DNA from: Paraburkholderia sediminicola
GTDB taxonomy: Bacteria; Pseudomonadota; Gammaproteobacteria; Burkholderiales; Burkholderiaceae
Length of the DNA: 64,000 bases
Direction of reading: 5' to 3'
NCBI RefSeq assembly: GCF_902859805.1
Contig: NZ_CADIKC010000003.1
Span: 434,001 to 498,000 of the forward strand
Each line of letters begins with the position of its first letter. Positions within the stretch are counted from its first letter, which is position 1. The translations under genes and the position numbers were made by a program. Below the pieces are notes generated by a model. The model saw nothing but the letters and a program-made list of their open reading frames with translations. It made no database searches and was not told where the DNA came from. Below are positions 23,973 to 32,783 of the stretch, in pieces.

Positions 23973-24301
23973 GTGTTATCCCGTTTGGTCCTGCCGCGCT
24001 GCATTGTCATGTCGGCGGTTCGCGCACTAACCCCGTGAGACGCGACGCCCGTGCTGGCGCGGTTGATTCCTGCCTGTTGCCGCGTAACCAGCGGGACGTA
24101 TCCCGATGAGCGGACCTCGACTTCTTATCGGCGGATTCAGGAAAAACTTAAGGGTGTGGGGGATGTTGGCGGCGGCTTTAGACGGATGCGTCGCTTGTGA
24201 GGGCGGCGAGCGGCGCGCGCCGCCCCGTGGCGAGCCCGCTGCGCCTGGCGCCCAGGGCGAGCTGGGCGCCGTTTGCGCGAGACGCAGGCCTCGAATTGCG
24301 C
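23973..24301. other. Non-coding gap upstream of the conserved hypothetical gene
   Basis: These 329 bases contain GC-rich inverted repeats (for example around GGCGGCGAGCGGCGCGCGCC near 24201-24222, and CTGGCGCCCAGGGCGAGCTG near 24245) but no credible gene. The likely promoter of the downstream minus-strand gene should lie near 23990-24050; no consensus boxes were found. Confidence 0.5.
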
Positions 24302-24625
24302 CTATTTAAGCACAACGCCTTGCCAGACAAAAAAGACCGTCAGGCCGACCGCGATGGTCAGGAGCGGTCGCCGTGTCAGCGCGCTGACTACGATGGCGGC
24401 CAGCGCCCCGACCAGTTGCGGATTGCGCCAGGTCAGTTCGGCGCTGGCGCCGTGCGGCGAGACCGCCATCGGGACAATGATTGCCGTCAGTACGGTAACG
24501 GGCACAAAGCCGAGCGCGGTGCGCACGAGCGGCGGAAACACCAGCCGGTCGCCGAGCACGAAGACGGCGGCACGGATCACCCAGGTAATGGCGGCCATGC
24601 CGAGGATCAGAACGACATAGTTCAT
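24302..24625 (-). CDS. azlD: Branched-chain amino acid export subunit AzlD
   Basis: Small membrane protein of 107 residues with three to four hydrophobic segments, the second component of AzlCD-type exporters of branched-chain amino acids (BrnFE in Corynebacterium). Typical features are the opening MNYVVLILGMAAITWVIRAA and the segment RPLLTIAVGLTVFFVW at the C-terminus. The start ATG overlaps the azlC stop by 4 bp (ATGA), so the two are translated together. The longer open frame to 25084 is a shadow of azlC. Confidence 0.9.
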   Translation of the reverse strand: MNYVVLILGMAAITWVIRAAVFVLGDRLVFPPLVRTALGFVPVTVLTAIIVPMAVSPHGASAELTWRNPQLVGALAAIVVSALTRRPLLTIAVGLTVFFVWQGVVLK

Positions 24626-25464
24626 CGCGACGCCTCCATGGTTTCCTTCGAGGTTTTCCGCGGGGCGTCCCGGCGGGGGTCTTGTGAGGTTTCGCGCGAA
24701 GTTGCTCGTGAGGAGGGTTCGGGATTTCCCCGCGCGCCTCGCCCAAAGCGCGGCGCCGACAGCAGGACACCGATTGCCACGCCCGCGAACACGGCGCCGA
24801 GCAGGCCGAGCTTGTACGGCCACGCCTGCCAGAAGAAAGCCAGTGTGCCCGCGGTCACGGCCGCCGCGATATAGCGCACAGCGATGAGCTGCGGCACGAC
24901 GATCGCAATGAACGTGGCGACCATCGCGAAATCGAGCCCGAGCGACTGCAGACCCGGAAAGGCCGCGCCGAACAGCAGGCCGGCGACGGTCCAGAGCTGC
25001 CAGTTCAGGTACATGGCCAGACCCGCGCCAAAGAAGTAGTGCGGGCCGACCGTGCCGGGCTCCCGATGCCGGTAATGTTCCCACGCGACCGCGAAGACTT
25101 CGTCGGTGAGCAGCGCGCCGAGCGCCCAGCGCCAGCGCGAGGGCAGATGCGCGACGTGCGGCGCGAGCGTCGCGCTATACAGCACGTGACGCAGGTTGAC
25201 GACGAGCGTGGTCGCCCAGATCACCGCGAAACTCGCGTGGCCGGCGATCAGGCCCAGCGCGATGAATTGCGCGGAGCCGGCGAATACGACGAGCGACATC
25301 AACTGCCCGTGCCATAGATGCAGCGGGCCGGACGCGACCAGGGTGCCGAAAATCACGCCGAAGGGCGCCGCGCCGACCATCATCGGGATGATGTCGCGCG
25401 CGCCGGCGGTGAACTCTTTTAAGTGGCCTGCGCTTGCGGGCTGGGCTGGGTTGGAATGGGTCAA
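24622..25464 (-). CDS. azlC: Branched-chain amino acid export protein AzlC (TTG start)
   Basis: Membrane protein of 280 residues with the AzlC signature: FTAGARDIIPMMVGAAPFG, FAGSAQFIALGLIAGHA and NLRHVLYSATLAPH. It works with AzlD to export branched-chain amino acids. No ATG fits: the open frame begins at 25647 with 61 non-membrane residues, but a TTG at 25464 is preceded by a strong AAGGAGG (25469-25475), and the resulting protein opens LTHSNPAQPASAGHLKEFT (Met read at the first codon), the right length for the family. The C-terminus has a charged tail of about 30 residues. It follows an AraC regulator by 85 bp. Confidence 0.9.
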   Translation of the reverse strand: MTHSNPAQPASAGHLKEFTAGARDIIPMMVGAAPFGVIFGTLVASGPLHLWHGQLMSLVVFAGSAQFIALGLIAGHASFAVIWATTLVVNLRHVLYSATLAPHVAHLPSRWRWALGALLTDEVFAVAWEHYRHREPGTVGPHYFFGAGLAMYLNWQLWTVAGLLFGAAFPGLQSLGLDFAMVATFIAIVVPQLIAVRYIAAAVTAGTLAFFWQAWPYKLGLLGAVFAGVAIGVLLSAPRFGRGARGNPEPSSRATSRETSQDPRRDAPRKTSKETMEASR

Positions 25465-25549
25465 TCTTGCCTCCTTGATGCACAAAGGATAGCGGGCAAG
25501 GCTGAGCGGGGGCTTGTACGTTCTTGCGGTGGGTGGGGGGAAGCTTGCG

Positions 25550-26377
25550 TCAGCTACCTTGCCAGCGCCCCGGCGGCACACCGAACATGCGCCGGAAATG
25601 GCGCGTGAAATGGCTTTGATCCGTGAAACCGCTCGCCGCGGCGACATCCGTCACGGAAACGCCCGCTCGCAAGGGCGCGAGCGCGCGCTGCAAGCGCACC
25701 TGGTTGCGCCACGCGTGCGGCGGCAATCCGGTGGTCTGCGCGAAAAGGCGTGCGGCGTGGAAGGGCGAGAGTCCCGCTGCCCGTGCGACCTCAGCCAGCG
25801 TGACGGCTTCGGCGAGATCGCCGGTCAGGCGCTCCTGCATTGTCGCGACGCGGGCGTCGTCGGCGGCGAGGCGCCACGCTTGCGGCTGCGTTTGCGCGTA
25901 GCGGACCAGCAACGTGGACAGCGCGTCGAGCATCGCGGCTTCGGCGGCGAGTGGATCGTCGCCCGCCTCCAGCAGACAGTGCGCACGTGCCAGACGCTGC
26001 GCCAGATCGGGATCGCGGATGACGCCCGGCGCGAACCACGGTAGCGCTTGCGGCTTGTCGGCAACGTCGTTGGCAAGCTCGTGAATGAAATCCACCGGCG
26101 CATACATCACGCGATAGCGCCAGCCTGCCTCGACGGCCTTGGAGCCCGTGTGCAGTTCGCCGGGATTGATGATCGGCACGCTGCCCGCTTCGGCGACATA
26201 GTCCGAGCCGAGATACCGATAGCATTCGGCGCCGGCGACGATCACCGGAATCGTGTACGCGTCGTGCCAATGCGGCGAGAACTCGTGATCGTGGTATTCC
26301 GCCGTGAGCAGATCCGCGCCGGGCAAAAGCGGCGTGCGCCAGTAGCGGGCGGAATCCTGGAAACGATGGGCGGTCAT
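25550..26377 (-). CDS. AraC-family transcriptional regulator, probable activator of azlCD
   Basis: Protein of 275 residues. The N-terminal cupin-like sensing domain contains EYHDHEFSPHWHDAYTIPVI, with the HxH pattern of the AraC ligand-binding domain. The C-terminal 100 residues hold two helix-turn-helix units (AVTLAEVARAAGLSPFHAARLF, then SVTDVAAASGFTDQSHFTRHFRR) and end with GVPPGRWQGS. It is transcribed in the same direction as azlCD and lies just upstream, so these exporter genes are the likely target, with a branched-chain amino acid or related effector. That link is inference from gene order. Confidence 0.88.
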   Translation of the reverse strand: MTAHRFQDSARYWRTPLLPGADLLTAEYHDHEFSPHWHDAYTIPVIVAGAECYRYLGSDYVAEAGSVPIINPGELHTGSKAVEAGWRYRVMYAPVDFIHELANDVADKPQALPWFAPGVIRDPDLAQRLARAHCLLEAGDDPLAAEAAMLDALSTLLVRYAQTQPQAWRLAADDARVATMQERLTGDLAEAVTLAEVARAAGLSPFHAARLFAQTTGLPPHAWRNQVRLQRALAPLRAGVSVTDVAAASGFTDQSHFTRHFRRMFGVPPGRWQGS

Positions 26378-26504
26378 GGTGAAAGTCTGGCGATCCTGCG
26401 GTCCGGCATGACCGGTCAGTGTAGCGCGCCGCGGCGGTTGCGGTCACGCGTGCGCACACATGCGTGTAGGTTCTTGCGCAGTGAGCGTGGCCGCGGGGCG
26501 GCGA

Positions 26505-26981
26505 CTACTTGACCGGAATCGTCGTGCCGGCCGGCACGGGCACGGCGCTCACGCTGTTCTTCGCGCTGCCGCTGACTACGCGATCGCTGTAGGTCATGTA
26601 CACCAGCGTGTTGCGCTTTGCGTCGACCACCCGCACCACATGCAGCGATTTGAAGATCAGCGACATGCTGACCGAGAACACATCGGATTGCTGCTTCACG
26701 GGGCCGGTGAAATGAATCGCGCCTACTTGCCGGCAAGCGATCGACGCTTCGGTCGGATCTTCGGCGATGCCGAGCGTGCCCTTGACGCCGCCTGTGCGCG
26801 CCCGCGAGACGTAGCAGGTCACGCCCTGAACGACGGGATCGTCATAGGCTTCGACGACCACGCGGTCGGAACCGGTAATGCGGAAATTGGTATTGACGCT
26901 GGCGACTTCTTCGCTGTGAGCCGCGGGCAGCAGCAGGGCGGTAGTGACGGCAAGCGCGATGCGCAACACGGTGGGTTTCAT
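26505..26981 (-). CDS. creA: CreA family periplasmic protein
   Basis: Protein of 158 residues with a signal peptide (MKPTVLRIALAVTTALLLPA, cut near AHS-EEV) and the family's conserved core FRITGSDRVVVEAYDDPVVQGVTCYVSRARTGG and AEDPTEASIACRQVG. CreA proteins are widespread in Proteobacteria; the cellular role is not established. Two cysteines (VTCYV, IACRQ) could form a disulfide. It stands between the AraC regulator gene and the tRNA pair. Confidence 0.9.
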   Translation of the reverse strand: MKPTVLRIALAVTTALLLPAAHSEEVASVNTNFRITGSDRVVVEAYDDPVVQGVTCYVSRARTGGVKGTLGIAEDPTEASIACRQVGAIHFTGPVKQQSDVFSVSMSLIFKSLHVVRVVDAKRNTLVYMTYSDRVVSGSAKNSVSAVPVPAGTTIPVK

Positions 26982-27180
26982 GGGAGGGCCGAAAATGAGT
27001 GCTTGGGCTGGGCGCGAGAAGTGCGCGTCGATAAAGCACCATCGTATAACGGCGTGGCCGCCAGAGGGTCAGTGCAAATGCGCCAGATCATGGGCTATCT
27101 TCCGGCTGGAACGGATCGTCGCTCCCAGATTCAAGTCACCAGATCCAGCATTGAAATAGCGCAGATCAAAAGGCCAGACC

Positions 27181-27210
27181 AAAACAAAAAGGCCCGCACG
27201 AATGCGGGCC
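27181..27210 (-). terminator. Terminator of the downstream tRNA-Asn gene
   Basis: On the minus strand GGCCCGCA-TTCG-TGCGGGCC is followed by TTTTTGTTTT. It lies 12 bases after the 3' end of the second tRNA. Confidence 0.85.
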
Positions 27211-27221
27211 TTTCAAAATTT

Positions 27222-27297
27222 TGGCTCCTCGACCTGGGCTCGAACCAGGGACCTACGGATTAACAGTCCGGCGCTCTACCGACTGAGCTATCGAGGA
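27222..27297 (-). tRNA. tRNA-Asn (anticodon GTT), second copy
   Basis: 76 bases reading TCCTCGATAGCTCAGTCGGT at the 5' end, anticodon loop CTGTTAATC with GTT, T-loop GGTTCGAGCC, and encoded 3' GCCA. The 7-bp acceptor stem TCCTCGA/TCGAGGA is perfect. It is identical to the copy at 27360-27435 and shares its transcript. Confidence 0.97.
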
Positions 27298-27321
27298 ACA
27301 GCAGTACAACTTGATCTACAT

Positions 27322-27351
27322 AAAAAAGCCCGTATTGGTTAACGGGCTTTT
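27322..27351 (-). terminator. Terminator between the two tRNA-Asn genes
   Basis: The stem AGCCCGT/ACGGGCT is followed on the minus strand by a run of T (27327-27322). It would partially end transcripts after the first tRNA, or mark a duplication unit consisting of tRNA plus terminator. Confidence 0.7.
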
Positions 27352-27359
27352 GCAATTCT

Positions 27360-27435
27360 TGGCTCCTCGACCTGGGCTCGAACCAGGGACCTACGGATTA
27401 ACAGTCCGGCGCTCTACCGACTGAGCTATCGAGGA
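27360..27435 (-). tRNA. tRNA-Asn (anticodon GTT), first copy
   Basis: 76 bases, same sequence as the copy at 27222-27297, with intact acceptor, D, anticodon and T stems and encoded CCA. It is the first of the pair from the promoter at 27464-27492. Confidence 0.97.
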
Positions 27436-27463
27436 ACAGAACAACAAACAGCAGAGAAGCGAA

Positions 27464-27492
27464 ATTGTAGGAGGTGACTAAGCGCCTGTCAA
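27464..27492 (-). promoter_or_regulatory. Sigma-70 promoter of the tRNA-Asn pair
   Basis: On the minus strand TTGACA (27492-27487), a 17-base spacer, and TACAAT (27469-27464). The predicted start of transcription is about 20 bases before the 5' end of the first tRNA. Five of six and six of six consensus matches make this one of the strongest promoters in the window. Confidence 0.88.
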
Positions 27493-27551
27493 TACCCTGC
27501 ATTCATCTCGATTTGGTCCGAATGCAACGGTGGGGGCGCTCGCCGCGCCGC

Positions 27552-27875
27552 TCAGCGCACGAGCAGGGCCAGCTTTTCCTTCACGTCCTTGAATTCGTCG
27601 GCTTCCGGCAGCGGCGCTTTGGTCTTGGTGATGCTCGGCCAGTTCTTCGCGAGATCGGCATTCAGCTCGGTGAAGTGCTGCTGGTCGCCCGGCACGTCTT
27701 CTTCGGCATAAATGGCGTTCACCGGGCATTCGGCCACGCACACGGCGCAGTCGATGCATTCATCGGGGTCGATCGCGAGGAAGTTGGGACCTTCGCGAAA
27801 GCAGTCCACCGGGCACACATCGACGCAGTCGGTATAGCGGCACTTGATGCAGCTTTCGGTCACAACGTGAGTCAT
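27552..27875 (-). CDS. fdxA: 7Fe ferredoxin (3Fe-4S plus 4Fe-4S)
   Basis: Electron carrier of 107 residues with two iron-sulfur clusters. The Cys pattern is C9, C17 and C50 for the 3Fe-4S cluster and C21, C40, C43 and C46 for the 4Fe-4S cluster, as in FdxA of Pseudomonas and Azotobacter. C12 and C25 are extra cysteines found in the same family. The opening [20 protein letters not shown] and the C-terminal tail of about 45 residues are those of the family. It is monocistronic and diverges from pncB. The redox partner is not indicated by context. Confidence 0.95.
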   Translation of the reverse strand: MTHVVTESCIKCRYTDCVDVCPVDCFREGPNFLAIDPDECIDCAVCVAECPVNAIYAEEDVPGDQQHFTELNADLAKNWPSITKTKAPLPEADEFKDVKEKLALLVR

Positions 27876-28155
27876 TCAGGCAGCTCCTGCATGCGGAATC
27901 AGGGGAGGCGAAACGCCAAAAGCGCTATTGTAACGTAACGTCAAGAGCCGCATGCAGCATCGGGCAACGGCTTTTATACGTTTTTGTGATTAGTTTATGG
28001 CGTCCGGCTAACGCCGCCTGCCGGCGCGCTGAATCCGGATGCATTCGGGTAACATGCGTCAGGTTGGCGCGCACGGGGCGCGCCGCACGCGCATGGGTTG
28101 ACGCGGTTGGTCGAGCCAAGCCTTCCGTTTTTTCTGCAGTCCAGTTCGCACCATC

Positions 28156-29352
28156 ATGATTATTACTTCGCTGCTCGACACCGATCTGTACAAGTTCACG
28201 ATGATGCAAGTGGTGTTGCATCACTTTCCCGCGGCGAATGTCGAGTACAAGTTTCGCTGCCGTACGCCAAATGTCGACCTCGTGCCGTATATCGGCGAGA
28301 TTCGCGACGAAGTGCGCAAGCTCTGCGATCTGCGCTTCACCGACGGCGAGCTCGACTACCTGCGGCGCATGCGCTTCATCAAGGGCGACTTCATCGAGTT
28401 TCTCGCGCTGTTCCATCTGAACGAGAAATACATTTCGATCTCGCCCTCGCCGAAGGGCAATGGTGAAATCGACATTGAGATCAAGGGGCCGTGGCTGCAC
28501 ACGATCCTGTTCGAGATTCCGATGCTCGCAATCGTCAATGAAGTCTACTTCCGCAACACCCAGCAGAAGCCTGACTACAGCGAAGGGCGCGGCCGTCTCG
28601 TCGAGAAGATCAAGCTTCTGGGCGCGCGCCCGGAATTCGCCGATTGCAAGATTGCCGACTACGGCACGCGCCGCCGCTTCTCGAAGCAATGGCACGAAGA
28701 AGTGATCCTCACGCTGAAAGACGGCCTCGGCGAACAGTTCGCAGGCACCAGCAACGTCTTCTACGCGATGAAGCACAGCCTCACGCCGCTCGGCACGATG
28801 GCGCATGAATACCTGCAGGCGTGTCAGGCGCTCGGTCCGCGGCTGCGCGATTCGCAGATCTTCGGCTTCGAAATGTGGGCGAAGGAATATCGCGGCGACC
28901 TGGGTATCGCACTGTCGGACGTGTACGGGATGGAGGCTTTCCTGCGCGACTTCGACATGTACTTCTGCAAGCTGTTCGACGGCGCGCGCCACGATTCAGG
29001 CGACCCATTCGACTGGGGCGAGCGCCTGCTCAAGCACTACGAGGCGAACCGCTGCGACCCGCGTACCAAGATCCTTGTGTTCTCGGACGCGCTCGACATT
29101 CCGAAGGTGCTGCAACTGTACGAGCGTTTCCGCGGCCGCTGCAAGCTGGCATTCGGTGTAGGAACCAATCTGACAAACGATCTCGGCTACAACCCCTTGC
29201 AGATCGTCATCAAGATGGTTCGCTGCAACGGTCAGCCGGTGGCGAAACTGTCGGACTCGCCGGGCAAGAACATGTGCGAAGACAAGGCCTATCTCGCGTA
29301 TCTGCGTCAGGTGTTCGGCATTGCGCAGCCCGAGGAAGACGCTGCGAAGTAG
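28156..29352 (+). CDS. pncB: Nicotinate phosphoribosyltransferase
   Basis: Makes nicotinate mononucleotide from nicotinate and PRPP, the entry of salvaged nicotinate into NAD synthesis. The length of 398 residues fits the proteobacterial PncB. Family motifs include [20 protein letters not shown] at the N-terminus, [43 protein letters not shown] and [10 protein letters not shown]. The start ATG gives [13 protein letters not shown]; no strong ribosome binding site is visible. Monocistronic in appearance, between fdxA (divergent) and lutC. Confidence 0.96.
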   Translation: MIITSLLDTDLYKFTMMQVVLHHFPAANVEYKFRCRTPNVDLVPYIGEIRDEVRKLCDLRFTDGELDYLRRMRFIKGDFIEFLALFHLNEKYISISPSPKGNGEIDIEIKGPWLHTILFEIPMLAIVNEVYFRNTQQKPDYSEGRGRLVEKIKLLGARPEFADCKIADYGTRRRFSKQWHEEVILTLKDGLGEQFAGTSNVFYAMKHSLTPLGTMAHEYLQACQALGPRLRDSQIFGFEMWAKEYRGDLGIALSDVYGMEAFLRDFDMYFCKLFDGARHDSGDPFDWGERLLKHYEANRCDPRTKILVFSDALDIPKVLQLYERFRGRCKLAFGVGTNLTNDLGYNPLQIVIKMVRCNGQPVAKLSDSPGKNMCEDKAYLAYLRQVFGIAQPEEDAAK

Positions 29353-29525
29353 CGTGGCGTCTGCGCGGCGCGTGTGCGACTCATGTGCCAATGTCTCGTG
29401 CGGATGTCTTGTGCCACTTTCCTGTGTCGATATTGTGCTGGGATCTCGTTGAGATCCTGCTCGCCGCGTGGCCGATATGCCGCCTTAGGCCGTTCGGCCA
29501 GGGTGTTTGCGCGCAGGGTGGCCGG

Positions 29526-29531
29526 TATAAT
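29526..29531 (+). promoter_or_regulatory. -10 box upstream of lutC
   Basis: A perfect TATAAT lies 41 bases before the start codon at 29573, consistent with lutC having its own promoter. The matching -35 hexamer is poor. Confidence 0.45.
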
Positions 29532-29572
29532 TCCCGCCATATCGCACGGCTGTCGACACGAGGATTTCGCAT

Positions 29573-30235
29573 ATGGACACATCGATTGCCCGCCGTAACA
29601 TCCTGGCGCGCATCCGCGCAGCGCAGGGGCGTGAGCCTGAGCCGTCCGCTGCCGAGCGCGAGGCGGCTGCGGATTATCTGGCGCGCCATCCTCAAGGTCC
29701 GCGTCCAGAGATGCCGGCCGATCTGACCAAGCGTTTCATCGAAGAAGCGCAGAAAATGGCGACCACGGTCGATACGGTCGAATCACTCGGCGACGTGCCT
29801 TCCGCTGCGCATCGCTACCTGACCGAACATGCTTTGCCGCTGCAAGCAATCGCGTGGCAAACCCTGCAAGATCTTCAATGGGCCGAAGCCGGCCTCAACG
29901 TCGAATTCCGCAAACCTGAAGACGGCGACGTGGTCGGTCTCACCGGCTGCTTTTGTGCGACCGCGGAGACGGGCACGCTCGTTCTGTTGTCCGGACCGGA
30001 AACCTACGCATCGGCAGGCCTGTTGCCGGAAACGCATATCGCAATCGTGCCGGCTTCGCGCATCGTCTCAGGACACGAGGAGGCGTTTGGGCTGATCCGC
30101 AGCGAACGCGGTGAACTTCCGCGCGCAGTCAATTTTGTCTCCGGGCCGTCGCGCACCGGTGATATCGAACAGACTATCGTGCTTGGCGCACATGGGCCGT
30201 ATCGGGTGCATGTGATCGTCGTACGTGGCGCCTGA
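29573..30235 (+). CDS. lutC: LutC/YkgG-type LUD-domain protein
   Basis: Protein of 220 residues of the LUD family, the LutC component of the LutABC lactate oxidation system. Recognisable parts are the N-terminal ARRNILARIRAAQGRE, the GLTGCFCATAETGTLVLLSG segment that is diagnostic of LutC, and RTGDIEQTIVLGAHGPYRVH near the C-terminus. In the standard operon lutA and lutB (iron-sulfur proteins) are adjacent; neither is found in this window, so this copy is isolated. It may supply LutC to a system elsewhere or have an independent role. Confidence 0.85.
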   Translation: MDTSIARRNILARIRAAQGREPEPSAAEREAAADYLARHPQGPRPEMPADLTKRFIEEAQKMATTVDTVESLGDVPSAAHRYLTEHALPLQAIAWQTLQDLQWAEAGLNVEFRKPEDGDVVGLTGCFCATAETGTLVLLSGPETYASAGLLPETHIAIVPASRIVSGHEEAFGLIRSERGELPRAVNFVSGPSRTGDIEQTIVLGAHGPYRVHVIVVRGA

Positions 30236-30299
30236 GCGTGGCGAGCGGCTGGGCTTATCGCCGCGCACCGTTACTCGCGCTAACAAGGACTTCAAGAAT

Positions 30300-31727
30300 A
30301 TGAAACGACATGCCGTGTGGGCGAGCATGATGCTCGGTGCTGCGCTGACGCTGGCCGGCTGGCCTCAACTGGCGTCGGCAGCCACGCTCGATGGCGCGAC
30401 CTTGTCCGCGTTGTGGGGCTTGCCGTTTGCGGGCGTGCTGTTGTCGATCGCGGTGTTCCCGTTGGTCGCGCCGGCATTCTGGCATCACCATTTCGGCAAG
30501 ATCGCGGCAGCCTGGGCGCTGCTGTTCCTGGTGCCGTTTGCGCTTACCTTCGGCACGGGCGTCGCCTTCGGGACCTTGGTACATGCGGTGCTCGAAGAAT
30601 ACATCCCGTTCATCGTCCTGCTGACGGCGCTTTATACCGTCGCGGGCGGTATCTGTGTGCGCGGCAATCTGCATGGCACGCCGCGCCTGAATACCGCGAT
30701 TCTCGCGCTCGGCACACTATTGGCCAGCATCATGGGCACGACCGGCGCGGCGATGCTGCTGATCCGTCCGTTGCTGCGCGCTAACGACAATCGCAAGCAC
30801 GTCGTTCATGTGGTGGTGTTCTTCATCTTTCTGGTCGCGAACGCGGGCGGCTCGTTGTCGCCGCTCGGTGACCCGCCGCTCTTTCTCGGCTTCCTGCAAG
30901 GTGTCAGTTTTTTCTGGACCACCACGCATCTGGCGTTGCCGATGCTGTTTGTCTGCGTCGTGCTGCTGGCCGCGTTCTATGCATTGGATTCGTACTATTT
31001 CCATCGGCGTGAAGAAGAGCGTTCGCGCTTTCTCGATCCGACGCCGGATTCGCCGCCGCTCGGCGTCGACGGCAAGATCAACTTCGTGCTCCTCGCTGCC
31101 GTGATTGCGCTGGTTCTGATGAGCGGACTCTGGAAGTCAGGCGTCGTGTTCGACGTTTTCGGTACGCACGTCGCGTTGCAAAATGCCGTGCGCGATGTCG
31201 CGCTGATCGGCGTGACCTTGCTGTCGCTGGCGTTGACGCCGCGCGCGGCGCGCGCCGGCAATGACTTCAACTGGGCGCCGATCGAAGAGGTCGCCAAACT
31301 GTTTGCGGGCATCTTCGTGACGATCGCGCCGGTCATCACGATCCTGCGCGCCGGCGAGGCGGGCGCGTTTGCCGGTATCGTCCATCTGGTCAACCCGTCC
31401 GGCCAGCCTCACGACCTGATGTACTTTTGGGCAACCGGCCTGCTGTCGTCGTTTCTCGACAATGCGCCGACCTACCTGGTGTTCTTCAACCTGGCCGGCG
31501 GCGACGCGCAGACATTGATGACCACCGGCGCCACGACGCTCGCGGCGATCTCGGCGGGCGCGGTGTTCATGGGCGCCAACACATATATCGGCAATGCGCC
31601 GAACTTCATGGTGAAAGCGATCGCGGAGTCGCGCGGCGTTCGCATGCCAAGCTTTTTCGCGTATCTCGGCTGGTCGGTTGTAGTGCTGGTGCCGCTGTTT
31701 CTGGTCACCGGCTGGCTGTTTTTTTGA
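30300..31727 (+). CDS. Sodium:proton antiporter-like membrane protein (ion transporter superfamily, NhaD-like)
   Basis: Protein of 475 residues with 11-13 hydrophobic segments and an apparent cleavable signal or first membrane helix (ends ASA). The conserved segments NAGGSLSPLGDPPLFLGFLQG and SSFLDNAPTYLVFFNLAGG are those of the NhaD/ArsB-like ion transporter group, in which the Asp residues of these loops bind the cation. The ATG at 30300 is preceded by AAGGA 11-15 bases upstream. It follows lutC by 64 bp on the same strand and may share its transcript. Sodium/proton exchange is the likely role, but specificity is not proven from sequence. Confidence 0.85.
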   Translation: MKRHAVWASMMLGAALTLAGWPQLASAATLDGATLSALWGLPFAGVLLSIAVFPLVAPAFWHHHFGKIAAAWALLFLVPFALTFGTGVAFGTLVHAVLEEYIPFIVLLTALYTVAGGICVRGNLHGTPRLNTAILALGTLLASIMGTTGAAMLLIRPLLRANDNRKHVVHVVVFFIFLVANAGGSLSPLGDPPLFLGFLQGVSFFWTTTHLALPMLFVCVVLLAAFYALDSYYFHRREEERSRFLDPTPDSPPLGVDGKINFVLLAAVIALVLMSGLWKSGVVFDVFGTHVALQNAVRDVALIGVTLLSLALTPRAARAGNDFNWAPIEEVAKLFAGIFVTIAPVITILRAGEAGAFAGIVHLVNPSGQPHDLMYFWATGLLSSFLDNAPTYLVFFNLAGGDAQTLMTTGATTLAAISAGAVFMGANTYIGNAPNFMVKAIAESRGVRMPSFFAYLGWSVVVLVPLFLVTGWLFF

Positions 31728-31793
31728 CGCCTGATTTCACGCTTATCCTGACGCCGAGGTAGTTAGACTCGACGCGCTATCCGGAGAATTGCA

Positions 31794-32783
31794 ATGCAGA
31801 AGATCCTCGTCGCCCGTCCGATCTTTCCCGATGTGATCGAACGGCTCAAACAGTATTTCGATGTCGACTGGCATCAGGGTGAAGTCTTGCCCGCTGACGA
31901 GTTGACGCGCCGTCTCGCGGATAAAGACGGCGCGCTGACCGCGGGCGATCCGGTCGGCGCGGCGGCGCTCGCCGCGGCGCCGCGTCTGCGCGTGGTGTCG
32001 AACATGGCCGTGGGCTACAACAACTTCGATATGGCTGCGTTCAACGCGGCCAACGTGCTCGGCACCAACACGCCGGACGTGCTGAACGAATCGACCGCCG
32101 ATTTCGGCTGGGCGCTGATGATGGCCGCGGCGCGCCGCATTGCCGAATCGGAACACTGGTTGCGCGCGGGCAAATGGCAGAAGTGGACCTATGACGGCTT
32201 TCTCGGCAGCGACATTTACGGTTCGACACTCGGCGTGATCGGCATGGGCCGGATCGGGCAGGCGCTGGCGCGTCGCGCCAAGGGTTTCAATATGCAGGTG
32301 ATCTATCACAACCGTTCGCGTGTCGCGCCGGAGATCGAGGCGGAGTTGAACGCGGAATACGCGTCCAAACAGGACCTGCTGCGGCGCGCCGATCACGTGG
32401 TGCTCGTCTTGCCGTACACCAAGGAAAACCACCATACGATCGGTGCTGCCGAACTCGCGCAGATGAAGCCGACTGCAACGCTCACCAACATCGCACGCGG
32501 CGGCATTGTCGACGATGCGGCGCTGGTCGAAGCACTGCGTACGAAACAGATTGCCGCCGCCGGTCTGGATGTTTACGAAGGCGAGCCGCGTCTGAATCCG
32601 GATCTGCTGACGGTGCCGAATGTCGTACTGACACCGCACATCGCCAGCGCGACCGAGGCAACGCGTCGCGCCATGGCGAACCTCGCCGCAGACAACCTGA
32701 TCGCGGCGCTGGGTGAAGGTCCGCGCGCCGGCCGGCCGCCGAATCCGATCAACCCCGAGGTCATCGGCAAGGCGCGTTCATGA
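31794..32783 (+). CDS. D-isomer 2-hydroxyacid dehydrogenase (glyoxylate/hydroxypyruvate reductase type)
   Basis: Protein of 329 residues. The NAD(P)-binding motif is LGVIGMGRIGQALARRAKGF; the second conserved signature NIARGGIVDDAALVEAL carries the catalytic Arg, and the catalytic His is in LTPHIASATEATR. GyaR/GhrB-like enzymes reduce glyoxylate or hydroxypyruvate. A second substrate, 2-ketogluconate, is common in this group, so the exact reaction is open. The stop overlaps the start of rmuC by 4 bp. Confidence 0.9.
   Translation: MQKILVARPIFPDVIERLKQYFDVDWHQGEVLPADELTRRLADKDGALTAGDPVGAAALAAAPRLRVVSNMAVGYNNFDMAAFNAANVLGTNTPDVLNESTADFGWALMMAAARRIAESEHWLRAGKWQKWTYDGFLGSDIYGSTLGVIGMGRIGQALARRAKGFNMQVIYHNRSRVAPEIEAELNAEYASKQDLLRRADHVVLVLPYTKENHHTIGAAELAQMKPTATLTNIARGGIVDDAALVEALRTKQIAAAGLDVYEGEPRLNPDLLTVPNVVLTPHIASATEATRRAMANLAADNLIAALGEGPRAGRPPNPINPEVIGKARS

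Noticed and set aside
27181..27500. Integrated element at the tandem tRNA-Asn genes
   Set aside because: No integrase gene, attachment-site duplicate or atypical DNA follows; the flanking genes are core genes.
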